From Gymnogyps californianus (taxonomy: Eukaryota; Chordata; Aves; Accipitriformes; Cathartidae): a stretch of 64,000 bases of DNA. Each line of letters starts with the position of its first letter. Position 1 is the first letter of the stretch. The stretch covers positions 2,315,792 to 2,379,791 of the forward strand of contig NC_059487.1 of NCBI RefSeq assembly GCF_018139145.2. Direction: 5' to 3'. The position numbers and the translations under genes are program-made. Positions 33,767-45,187 of this stretch are shown piece after piece. The notes under the pieces were generated by a model. That model saw only the letters and a program-made list of their open reading frames with translations. It was not told the origin of the DNA and searched no databases.

Positions 33767-35301
33767 TTACTGGAGTGATTTCAGGTCTAACAAATGCTGT
33801 AGACCCTCACCTTTCTGGGCTTGAGATGAACAATAACTTTGCGTAGAGCTGGAGTGTAACATTTGGAAAGCCAGTATGGCTCTACATCCATTCTCATCCG
33901 TGATGGGCTGATCATCTTGATTTGCTGTGACTTGCTGCTGACTCTTCATATATTTTGGAGAAAAGTGAGTGACATAGGATATGGGAGACCATCATTCCCC
34001 TTCTTGCTTTATAGAAAATAGTTTATTCTTTCAGTCAGCTTTGTTTAAGGAGCTTAAGGCGAAGGAAAAGCTGTTTCCATAGGACTAGGATGCACTGCAT
34101 TTGATTTTCAAATTTTGTTGTTGTCGTTGGCCAACAGCTATAATGAGGTAGAGCTGCCAAGGTTGGCATAAAAAACAACATATTTGAGAGAAACAGAAGA
34201 AATGCAGTTTTTGCCTGAAGCCTTCAATACCCTTTGTTTCCAAGTGACAGCACCCTCAGCTGGTTTCCTGCCATTGGCTGGTGTAGAGCAGTTTAGAAGA
34301 TATCTGCTCTTATTCCCACTTATGGGAGCTTTGCTCATGCACCTAATCGCAGATGCAGAATTTAGAGTGAAATTCCCTCTAGTTCTATTGTGTTGCTCTC
34401 TACGTATTTCAGGAAATGGAGCTGCAGGAAACTTGAACTATAAGTTAAATGTTTTTACTTACTCTTACCAAGTGCTAAACATTGGAGGGCAGGTCTTTAA
34501 CTGCTGGAGAGTGTCCTACTTCCCTGGCTTAAGTGAAGGGGTGATAATTTATAGAAGTGTGTGGTCCCCTTCCAGGATTGTGAGAGCTCAGGCAGGAGGT
34601 AGATCTGGGCCCCTTCTGTCTTATGAAGTGACATTGTCACAATATTTATCTGTTACTGAGGTTGTTTTGCTGATGACATTGCTACTGAAGAGTGCTCTTG
34701 AAAAATTTTCAGTGTGTTTGCAGTGACTAGACGAACAAGCTTCCACGTATACTCACGGGAATTGACTGAAGTACCGCTGAGCTGATAAAATACAACCCCT
34801 GCTTGGCCAGACACCCACGACTTCTACATTTGTTGATTGTGAAAAGAACTGATGAGTGTAGGTGCTTCACCAGCTTCCCTAAACAGGAAGCTAAATTGCA
34901 GCGGTATTATTTACGTAATGGACTTTGTATATTGGCCCAGCCTTCTGCCCCCCTCCCCATCACTGCTCCTGCTGAGCCTCATTCCTTACAGGACTAAGTG
35001 GCTGCACAGAAAAATGAGACATTGTCAGATTCAGCCCTCGTTTTTCATATTACACCTTCTCTGAAATAATATAACATAATTATCCCCTCCCCCCCCAATT
35101 TCACCAGCCTTTCAATCATCACAGTGCAGTATGGTTGGTTTCATTTATTTGTCTAACAATTAAAATGTGTACCTACCTCTAAAAGCTCCTTAATTACAAT
35201 ACCATAAAAGTCTTTAGAAAAAAAGAAAATAATTGGTCTTCTACTGAGCAGATGCACTTCTTGATAACCGAATTCTGCAATGAGCCGGATCCTCCTTGTT
35301 C
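33767..35301. other. Noncoding unique sequence, no gene recognised
   Basis: The plus-strand open frame at 34184-34726 (180 codons) is the longest on this strand. It has hydrophobic stretches but no recognised domain, start context or splice context, so I do not call it a gene. A 10-bp palindrome, GTTGGCCAAC, lies at 34126-34135. Confidence 0.5.
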
Positions 35302-35321
35302 TTTTTTTTTTTTTTTTTTTT
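35302..35321 (+). repeat. Poly-T tract, 20 T
   Basis: An uninterrupted run of 20 T about 95 bp upstream of the exon-like sequence at 35415. Confidence 0.85.
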
Positions 35322-35414
35322 ATGAATATTTTGCAGTTTTCCTCATGTAGGGCAGTTTGTGTTCTACAAGTTTATGTATTTCTAAATGCTCCTTTTGCTT
35401 ATGCTTTCCTCCAG

Positions 35415-35508
35415 AAAAAGATGAGAGGACATTTACACCCCCGTACAAACTAATTCAAAGGATAATAAAACAACATTCCTCAGATGCAATTTGTTTAACA
35501 CTTTACAG
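35415..35508 (+). other. Candidate 94-nt exon
   Basis: A pyrimidine-rich tract ends GCTTTCCTCCAG at 35414. Ninety-four bases later comes TTTACAG|GTAAGA, a strong donor. In the frame that starts at the third base the body is open throughout (31 codons), beginning KDERTFTPPYKLIQRIIKQH. The other two frames are closed. I recognise no protein in it, and one open frame of three over this length is expected about half the time by chance. Alternatively the pyrimidine-leaning TTTGTTTAACACTTTACAG|GT may itself be a recursive splice site. Confidence 0.3.
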
Positions 35509-38500
35509 GTAAGATGAACAGGAAAGGGAAGCAATTTAGTACATGAGTTATTGTTAAAGTATCTCTATGTTTGGGTGATTAGGTTAGAGGAAAAAAAGAA
35601 AAGGAAAGAAAAGATGTATTTCTCAGTCTTGTAATTCAGAGGCTGGGAGAAACAGCAGTGATCCTCCGCTTTCTCCTGCCTGAATCTCCCCTGCTCCCGC
35701 ATCCCCGCTGTGCTCTGCCCCGTCCCTGTGTGGGAAGGAGAGCGTGGCTGCAATCTGCGGCACGTCTTCACTCCTTTCGCAGATTGTCATTCCCCCTTGT
35801 TGAAGCCTTACACTTAACTCAGGAGCCCAGATCCCCTGGGGCTGCTGGAGCACGACAGCTCTGCCAAAGCCATTTCTGTGACCTCCCTGTATACTGGGAG
35901 TCTGTCTGCAAAGATACTTGGAAAAGTCCAGGCTCCAGATGGTGGTTAGGTAGGAGTAGGTAGAGCAGGAGTTGCTTTCTCTTCTGTTTCCTTTCAGTTG
36001 CTCTATTCACTTGTTTTTCTTTTTTTTTCCCCTCCAGTGGATAATGGGAAAAGAAAATGGAATTTTTTTATTTAAAGATTTATTTCCGTGGTAAGTCATT
36101 TAGCATGACCAAGAAAATGGCTCTGTGATCCAGAATGTTATCTTTAGATGGAGAGATACATATTTCCCACAAGAATATTTTTCACATATATCCCTACACA
36201 GAAAATGTATTGGTATGGAGAATATGCATTGCAGAGCATCTACTTATGCATCAGTGTGACTGTCTTATTATCACTGAAGGAGAAATTCAAGGATCCTGTG
36301 CAGCCTGAAATGTCCTGACTCTGAGTGCACTGGGGAGCTGAACACACTTGCTGTGCTTTTTTTCTCTGGTGTTTCCAGCTTGGCCTTGTCTTTTAGATGT
36401 TAATGGTAAAACATGTTCTGCTGTTGAAAAAACAGTGTTGTCCCTCAAATGACCCTGTGAATGAGCTAGTAAAATATCAATACCTGATTAAATTTGTCTT
36501 GTAAGCTGATGAGCTATAGTGATGTGAAAGGAGGGGGAATAGAGGAGTAAGGGGGAAGGAAAGCTCCATTGGTTTGGGGGTTGAAGGCAACTAAAGGATT
36601 TGCACAAGCTGTAGGTGTCTGCAGTGGTGTCGTGACACCGTGACACCCTCTGTCAGCCTCCAACCTGTCTCTCCTGCACTTGGGCAAAGCTGGGTTGTGT
36701 ATCCCCTTGTCTACTCCCAGTGCATTTCCAGGCAGGCCACAACTGCACCAGTGTGTTCACCTGGGCTTAAAAACCTGTGAAATGACTGACTGGTGAGGCT
36801 TTATAAAAACTGAGATCTTCGCAGTGAGTCATGAATCACTCCTCTTCATCTGTCCCTACAAGCCACATGAGTTCTTTAAAAACCAGCACAAATTGAGCAA
36901 TAATAGCTAATAAAAAAATGTATTCCTTAAGAAAAATAGTTTCTAAAAATGTATTCACAGGACACACTTATTGAATCTAAATGAGAGGTAAATATGAACC
37001 CTGCTGTCTGCATTCTGTCCTCAGATAAAATGAAGCAAAAGGAGTTTTATTTTCACCATTCTTTGCAGTTTTATTCTAAAATGCAAGCAAACAAGCACGC
37101 CAAATTGTGCTCCTGTTCCTTTCATCCTTGTGCACTTCAAGGAAGAGCTCTTAGACATTTTCATTTCAGCAGATCAAATAGCAGAGATTTCCCCTTTATC
37201 TTTTGCCTTCCTTCTTCCTCCTCTTGTTCCAACATTACAAACCCGATCCAACCCTTTTCACCTGAAACACAGGCAAGTTGAAAGCGGTTTAGCTGCGTGA
37301 AGCGAGGCTGGCTTAGAGCCTTTGCAGTGATGGAGGATCAGTCAGCACAGCTGGACGGCAAAGGCTGTGCATGTGGAGGGCATGTGTCTGAACGTCTTTA
37401 CAACAATCATACAAGATATTGTAAGAACATTTGCCTGCAAACAGACTATTATGAAAATTAGATGTCCTGGAAGCAGAGCTTTGCAGAGCTGGGATTCACC
37501 TTTTCAAACAACTTTGTCCCGGGAAGGGTTCCCAGGGGCAGTGTAAAGTAGCTGAGTTGTAGAGTGAATTTGCTCAGGATCTGTAAAAACAGTGCAATGC
37601 CTTACAAAGAACTTCATTTTCAGGCTTATGATGACTTGGCAATATCTATGAGTAAATCAGTGAATTGGGTGTGTGATCTGAAGCAGAACTGATAGGAAAT
37701 GTTTTTTCCAATCATTGAGACCTACACAAATGAGAAATTTTGCAATGGTCATCAGTCCAGTAGCCAAAACACAGGGAGACCTGGGTTAAGGTCACTGCCT
37801 TTACCAAAATCCCCTTTCTTCTGAAACATACTTTTGTTTTCTCTTACAACTAGCATATACTTCAGATATTCTTGTAGGATGTCCAAAGATGTAGGGCAGC
37901 CTTAACCCAGTGTTTTGTAGTGGTAACTCAGGTGGCACTGGAAGAAATAAAGAAACCTCAGTTGGATTAAGGAAGAATAATTTTGGGCAGAATGCAAATT
38001 GAATCTATGTTTTATATGTCTAGCTAATGTCAGTCTCGCTCTGGTTTTGATAAGAAATTTCATCCTGGATTTCAGAAGCTGTTCACCATGGGCATTCTGT
38101 GGAAGCTGACCTATACTGTGTAAAGTTTGGGGTTAAACAGCTCAGGATCTGCTGAGACAATGATCTGCTGTAGAAATAGCAGTCAGATGTACACAAAGTA
38201 CTGAGTGTATTAACAGAAATATATCGGGTGATGTTCTCTGATGGGTCTGTCCTCAGAAGATATAAGAGTCCCAGTTTGCATCTGCCAGGGGATTTCAGCC
38301 AACAGAGTGTCGTGTTTTGGCAACTGCCAAATGTGGGTTCTTGTCCATGCCCTTTGCATGTGATTGGTGTTTATAGAGTTATTTGGTTGCTCACGGCAGC
38401 ACAGTGTTTCTCTCCAGGGGCAGTTGACTCTCAAGTTAGAGCCCTTTTTCTCCCCAAGGTGTGGGAGAAAGCCCCAGATACTGTGGGTGTCAGATGGAGA

Positions 38501-39809
38501 AACAGTATCTCTGCAATAGTGTCCAGCGGGGACAAGCGAAAGCCCTGATGCAGGGTTGCCACAAGCTCAAGGCTCTTTTCAGCCTTGCAAGAATCTGCAG
38601 AATGGTTTTATTTGCAGGTCTTTGCTGCTGTGATTTGATGGAGTCCGTTCAATATTCTTTTATTTGGGAATTTCACCACCTCTTCCATTAAAATTGCTCC
38701 AAGTGCAGACCGTGATGGGCTCTGTCTTTCTTGCACATCTCTTGATGCTTAGAACCCACAGGAGAGTTGTTGGATGAGTTCAAGGAAATGGTACACAAGA
38801 TGCAATCCTGTCCAACACGACCAAAAGCTGCAGAGTCACAGCATATACAGTATCAGGAGTCCAAGAGATGTGCACACAGTCACCTTAAGAGCAGGATTGG
38901 TCTCACCAAGCTTTAATCATCTACACATCTAAATGAGACTGCTCAGCTCCTTTTAGCGAGCAATTCATCTGACATGAGACATCTGTGTAGCTATCATCAG
39001 CATCTGCCATAGTCGCTGGACAGGAAAGATTCCCCAGTGGGTCATGGAGAGTCCACCCAAAATCTGCACTGCCTCCTGAAGGCACTTCTTTTTCCTCATT
39101 GATCAAGAAAAATCCCTGACACCCACCCCTGACATATCTAACATACCTGCTGTGAGCGCACGACATGCCTGGGCAATGAACCTTGTGGTTTTCAGCATAG
39201 GAGGCGATTCTAATTATGTATCTATTGTTGCAAGGAAAAAGAAATTACTTGCATAGCATAATAATCTTTAAGAAGGTGTGAATACAATCTCAGTCTTTCC
39301 GATGTTTTAAGTTTGATATTGTCTTCACAAACACAGCTTTTCTGCCATCTAATTTTAAAGTTCCAGAATTTGTCAAGCCTTGCTTAAGTACTAATTCTAG
39401 ATTGCATCCCAACCCCAAATTTAGCAAGAGTCAGAAAAGCTTAGGGATAGACTGAATAATTTTAAGTTTTTATAGAAGAATTTATACATAAAGTACAGTT
39501 ATAATGAAAGAATATATTAACAATATATTAAGCACAGTGTCAAACAGCCATGCAAATAGGTGCTGTTTCAAAATCCAGACAAAGAGGTGGCAGCTTATGT
39601 AGCTTCCTGCTGAAACTCATGTGGCTTTACGTGCTCCGTGGGTGTTGCTCCTATTATCTGAATTATTTTATGCAGCGACAGGCTCTGCAGGACTTTCTGG
39701 CTTGTCGTTGTACTCCCTTTGCTAAATCTCACAGCCAAACTCTTGATGCTCTGTATCCCACACAGAGGCCTCCACCAGAGCCTGGATGAGCAATCTGGGT
39801 TTTAATGGT
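35509..39809. other. Noncoding unique sequence, no gene recognised
   Basis: A modestly G+C- and CpG-richer patch lies at about 35660-35780. A short inverted and direct repeat around GGTGTC-GT-GACACC, then GTGACACC again, lies at 36626-36647. A pyrimidine tract is at about 37205-37230. Open frames are short and unrecognisable. Confidence 0.5.
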
Positions 39810-39935
39810 ATCTATCTGAGATCAAAACAAGCCTGGAGTATTTATACCTGATGGGAAAACCCCCTGTCTTGAGGGGGAGCTGGACTGGATGAACTCTCCT
39901 GGCTTTTCTGTCCTACGTCTGTGTTTCTGCCGGGT
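39810..39935 (+). mobile_element. CR1 LINE, 3' end fragment
   Basis: The order of blocks matches CR1 3' ends: ATCAAAACAAGCCTGGA, then CTTGAGGGGGAGCTGGACTG, then 'GATGAACTCTCCTGGC', 'TTTTCTGTCCTACG' and 'TCTGTGTTTCTG', corresponding to CR1's 'GTTGGACTAGATGACCTCC', 'TCTTCCAACC' and its terminal short repeat. The copy is 5'-truncated and clearly diverged. No open frame remains. Confidence 0.6.
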
Positions 39936-42900
39936 AGGAGTCCTTTTTTTAAAGGTGTGAATCACAGTTACTATCTTCTCAGGAGGCTATTGAGTGTTTA
40001 GGAAGCTGTTTGTGAAGTTCATGGGGACTTTCTCCCTGGGAATATAACCACTTCTGTACCGTAAAGCTGAAGTGCTATAAAGCAGAGAGCTCCAGATAAG
40101 GAAGTATGACTGTCCTTTCTTATCTCCACTTGTCCTAACAGGTGTCCTTGGGGTTGTAAATTTATGTGAGGGGAAGGTAGGAACAGTCTGAGGTATCTTT
40201 AACCTTATCACATATCTTTCCCAGGGCGGAAAGATGGACGTTACCATCAATAAAGGCTGAATTGTGGCCCGGGTCCCTTTTCCCACCGAGTCAATTGCTC
40301 TGGAAAATGTGGCTGCTCTCACTTGGTTTGTGTGTGCTGTCTGGCAAACGGCTGGCTATCCTGTGTGACACACAGTGCCCTAAAATAAAACCCAAGCAGA
40401 TATATGCAGTGACATGCCTAATTCCTCAAAGGTTTGTAATTCCGCAAAAGATAATTTGTGTGCCCATGCTATTACAATTGTTACAGTTTTATTGCAGCCA
40501 GGCCAAAAGGTCATCTCGGAAATGAGGTGGAATTATCCTTATTTGTCACTTTTGTGGGAGAATGAATCGTTCCGTGCACTTGCCATAGGACCCTCATTCA
40601 TTCCAGTGCTTTATGCTTGTGGATATATGGTCTAATCATGTTTCTGCAAAGGAGGTGCTCAGGCTCGTGATGTGAATGGCTGTGCGGCGGTGGAGAAGCA
40701 ATTGCTGAGTTTGCCACTCTCTGCTCCTTCTGAAAGAGGTATTTGTGTTTGAATAGGGGCTTTCTTATCATACTATCCTAATTTTTTTTTGCACCATTCT
40801 CCATTAAAATGAGGATTTCCTCTCTCATCCCATCGTGTTGTCATGGAAATTGCCTTTTTTTTTGCACCCTTTTTTTTTTTTTGAGGAATCCTGTGGCAAA
40901 AAGTGCTCTGTCTTGCTTGCAGCCTGTGGCCAAAACAGTTCTGTGAAGTTGATGAAAGCTGGGACATGTCCCACCTCTGCTTCTGGCATTACATTTAGTA
41001 TCTTCAGCTTCCTCAGGGGTAAGGATCTCTGCCTGGCTTTTCTGCTCACTGCCTTTCTGGAGGGAAACCCCGAATACTTGTCCACATGTGAGAGCCCATG
41101 TGAGTTCAGTGGGTTACTGCACTGCATTCCCAGCCACACTCCAGAGCCACCTTTGATTCAGAGGGACATTGCTGTTTTCTAGGTCTGGAGTTTGCCCTCG
41201 CTACCACTTCTGTGTAGCACTCCTTCACCCAGGGGAGATGCCAGACGTGGGCCAGGTGGACTTCACCTGTGGGGCAAGGACTATGAGGAGCCCTATTGGG
41301 ATCGTCAAGCTGATACCTACCTGTGAGATGGAAGAAATGCTGCTGCCAGAGAGGAGAGATAATAAAACTGTTCCTGCTGGGAGCAGGGCTATGCCTAGTC
41401 TCTGGAGCTACCTTTCCCAGCCCTTCTGCAGCAGGATTCAGGTGCTCCTTCTCAAAGAGGAACTAGATAAAAATGTCAGTGGTTTTTTTGGAGGTAGCCC
41501 CATGACTGGTGCTAGGAGCCCATGCCACCTCCTGATTCCTCTGGACAGCAGTCTTCCTCCTCAGGCAGTGAAGGCCTTGAAGAACATGAGCTTGAGGGTG
41601 TGAAGGCCTGTTCAGGAAGGCTTTGGTGCCGTCCATGGGCTGTAGCATCACAGCAGTGAGGGACCTCAGGAGGCCAGGCTGGCAGAAGTGATAGACTCAT
41701 ACTCACTTGAGCTCTCAGTGGTCCTTGAGCCTGTAGTATAGTTGAAGGGAAGAGGTCTTGTGCCACACAAGAAGGATGCCCCATTGCTATGGGATGCTGT
41801 ATCCTACCACCTGAGTTGGTTGCTCCCAGCTTTTTTTTTCCAGGGGCTGTGTCGCCATTGTCTCCCTGTAAGCAGTAGCTAGAATAAGAGCAACAGGGGG
41901 TCAGGCACTGCCTTCTGTTATCACAGGGCTTTCAGGATGTCCAACTAGCCTGGTCTGGATTTAGACCACCAGCTGGGTACCAAGATTCCCCAGTGTGGGA
42001 GTGAAAGATTATCCAAAGCTTTGATTACTTGGTATGTGCAAGGGGATAGGGCTATCTTTCAGACTGATGCAAACAGCTTCTCACACGCCAGGTGTCAGCA
42101 ACCTCAAAATGCTTAAGCAAGGATGAAATTGTCTGTCATCCCCTTTGGACTGCAGCTGTGGAGCATGCTTTTGGCCGCAGGAGTCCATGAGCATCCAAGG
42201 GAGGCCTCTCTGAAAATGCCAAACAAGTTCCCACTTTACCATCTTGGACAATTCTTCTGTTTGCAGGTGAATGGGGGGAAAAAAAAGTACAATTCCAAAG
42301 TCTGTCCTTACCATTGGATATCGTGTGTACTCCAAGTTTCCTTTTCCAGGGCTCTGGGAGCAATTCTTCTGACTCTACGGAAGAAAGAAATTTATGTATT
42401 TCTTCTCATGCAGTATTTCAGATGGGTGAAAACAATGAGGTGAAACACAGACTGCCAGGGGTAGGGAAGTCAATGACAAGTCTGGGCTGTGGATAATCAT
42501 TGTGAGAATTTTCTTTAGGACATGATCGCTGTTAATGAGGACTAAGTTCCCATACACCCACCCTGAAACTTGGCAGAAGTGTACTTAATTTGCCTGTGCT
42601 CACTGACTGTGTTTTCCCCTTTTGCCAAAAAAGAACCAAATGACTTAACAAACTTATTTCTATTAAAGCGAGAAAAGTCCAGAAGGCAGATAAAAAGGAT
42701 AACAATCCCCAGCACCTAAATTAGAGCAAAACAGTCTATAGTCTTCTCTCCCAGAGGGCTGGTTGCTGAGCTAGACTGTGCTGTTGCCTTCCTGCAGTGA
42801 CCTTCACTTCCAGCTTAAGAGCTAAGTCCTGCAGGACGGCAAGGTCCCGTTGGGCTGAACGCCAGAGTGATGTGTTTCTTAGCTCCTCCTCACTCATGAG

Positions 42901-43919
42901 CTGTGTTTCCACCTACGAGCAGTTCCTGCAAGCCGCCCCTCGCTCCCCGCTTCGCTCCCTTTGCCAATTCTGGCAGCCTTGCTAATAGTTTCTTATTTTA
43001 GCTGTTGGAAGAATATGTGTGACATTGAGAACTAAACATACTCTCAGCTCACACAATTCTTCTCATCATTTTTTTCTGCATGCACGAGACTCTTATTCCA
43101 AGTCCTTTGTCTTCCCCTGCTTTTTAGGCTCTGACCTTCGCACCCTAATATTGGAAACTGTTGCGCTACTCATGAAGAGAGTCCGTGTCCTCGTTTGGAC
43201 CCTCCACACCCCAGGAACAGCTGCTGGGATGGTGGGGAGGTGTGGGGTTTGATTTAATTTTGATACTGTCTCATTTTCTCTTTTATGTGTATAAACCCTC
43301 CTTAGAATGAGTCGGTAGGCATTGAATTAGGAAACACTATTTGTGGTTACCAGAAAGTTTCCATTTTTTCAGCAATAAGGGCCCTAACAGGACAAGCTCT
43401 TGTGTTTTTCTTTGAAGTACTTCTGGCACAATGTCTCAGTGTGGGAAGATGGATTCACATTTCTGTGGCTCCAAAAGCCATGAAGCTGAGAAGAACCCTA
43501 ATGGTGCAGGACATTCTCATCATTTTAAGAAAATTTGGTTACTCTCCGCCAGCTCACCAGCACACATACCTGCTGTAAAAAACCTGCAAGCAGCACTTCT
43601 AGAGGAAAAGGAAATTTCAGGCAAGAAGAATTCTTTTTTCTTAATTGAATGTTGTAACTTCTCTGGAGGAGGCTTTAGTTCTCCCAAGAACTGCACAAAA
43701 TACCAGTCAAGGCTTTCCTGGGAAATGACTATGGATAGAAACTGAAGGAGACAGGCAGAGGGGCCCCATCCCAAGACGGTTATACATGTAGATGCTCTTT
43801 AATTCAAGTAATTACTGTAATTGTGCAGGAAAGTGCCCTAACTGCTCTGCACAAATCCCCACGTCGGTGTGTAACTTGTTATTTGTGTTTGCAGTTATTA
43901 GGTGAGTTCACATAACTTT
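39936..43919. other. Noncoding unique sequence, no gene recognised
   Basis: AT-rich motifs at about 40380-40520 could be regulatory. Two T-runs flank GCACCC at about 40855-40881. On the minus strand TTTCTTCCATCTCACAG|GTAGGT is a recursive-splice-like junction at 41320/41321. A G-rich run lies at about 43226-43248. Open frames are short and not recognisable. Confidence 0.5.
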
Positions 43920-43944
43920 CTCCTTCCCTTTACCAGGTAAGAGA
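43918..43944 (+). other. Candidate recursive splice site (zero-length exon)
   Basis: A pyrimidine tract, TTTCTCCTTCCCTTTACCAG, is joined directly to the donor GTAAGAG, so a 3' splice site and a 5' splice site share one AG|GT at 43936/43937. This is the arrangement of recursive splice sites in very long introns. It fits a 64-kb window with no clear exon, but such junctions also occur by chance. Confidence 0.35.
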
Positions 43945-45078
43945 GACCCTAGCGATTGTAGGAAGGGGCATAGATTTATAGGGACAATCAAGGAAAATAG
44001 GAGTTGTAGATTAAGGATAAAACTCTCTCTTTAGGAAGTGCTTTTCTGCAGCTTCGCTGATGGATAAACTGAAATAAAGTAATTAAATCAAAGGGACTGG
44101 AAATAAGCAAAGAAGATCCTGAAGCTTGAACTCATGTAATAAGTACTTGCCTCTTAGATCTGCCTTTTGTTTGCAGCAGTCAGATCTGCACGGTGTATCG
44201 GCAAATGAGTGCATGAAGATTTCTATTTCCAAGCATTTTATTTCTCTTGTAGTCATTTAAATAATGCCAAATTGAGCATGAAGCTGACTGAATGGAATTG
44301 CTGTCATCAGAAAATAAGAGTGAGTGGGCTGGGGAAGTCTATCCTCCCTCCCAGCAGTTGCCCAGCTAGGAAAACTTCTCAAAAAGGCAGAGTGAGGACA
44401 TGAAGATGCTATTGCTTGTGTGGTACTAACATTCTTCAGTCAATACCCATCAATGTCTGATTGCACATTGTTTAACTTCTGTAAGTCAAGCAGAATGTGT
44501 TAGCCAGGAAACGGAGCTCCGATTGCAAACGGGCATAAGTGGTTCCTCATTCTTCCTTCACACCCACTCCTTATCTTCTAACGCCACTGATACTAATGGT
44601 GTTGTGTCTAATAAATAGCAAAGTGAATCAGGGTCAAGCCTGTGTTTTGCAGGAAACACGGTCACATGAAGAGAGCGGAGGAGAGAGAGAAAGAGGATGT
44701 TCTTTTTCCTTTTGAAATTATCTGAACATCAGCTCCTCAGCTGGTGTAAAACAGCGTGAAGCACCATCAGCATCTGTGCTCCTGTTGGGCTCCACCAGCA
44801 GAGGAGCTCACCTGAGTTGTCACATTGAAAGAAGTTTAACGAGATTAGGAAAAACAGTCACAAGGTGTTAAGGGAACTCCACACTGATCAATATTTCTCA
44901 TTTATCACCACATAAATAGTCCTGTTGAGCTGGCTAATTCCTGTTCCACCTGCCAAATAGCTCTTGCAGTAAATTAAATCTGTATGTTAATAGTGTATGT
45001 GCGTGGCTGACAAATCAGCTACATCTGTCTGTGAAAAGTGGATGTTTCCATCTACACCTGGTTCTCGTGAAATAAGGT
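43945..45078. other. Noncoding unique sequence, no gene recognised
   Basis: AT-rich, homeodomain-type words occur around 44890-45010. No exon, repeat family or RNA gene recognised. Confidence 0.45.
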
Positions 45079-45109
45079 CGCCTTTGTTACCAGGTAACAA
45101 CAAAAGGCG
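45079..45109. promoter_or_regulatory. Palindromic RFX-type X-box within a larger inverted repeat
   Basis: The core GTTACC-A-GGTAAC (45086-45098) fits the RFX-family consensus of two inverted half sites, GTNRCC and RGYAAC, with a 1-base spacer. Outside it CGCCTTT (45079-45085) pairs with AAAGGCG (45103-45109) across a 4-nt asymmetry, giving a 13-bp left arm. RFX proteins act in ciliary and immune gene control, but a single site proves no binding. Confidence 0.45.
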
Positions 45110-45187
45110 GGTTAAATGCCAAGGTGCTGATTCAACCTGTACTGAAAATATTCCATGTGAAGAATACTAGGGCAGTACATGGTGCAG
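45093..45187 (+). other. Candidate 95-nt exon with consensus donor
   Basis: The right boundary is a perfect donor, GCAG|GTAAGT. A possible acceptor is TTTGTTACCAG ending at 45092, with a weak pyrimidine tract. The body is open for all 31 codons in the frame starting at its first base (beginning VTTKGGLNAKVLIQPVLKIF). No family recognised. The weak acceptor and the overlap with the palindrome make this uncertain. Confidence 0.22.
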
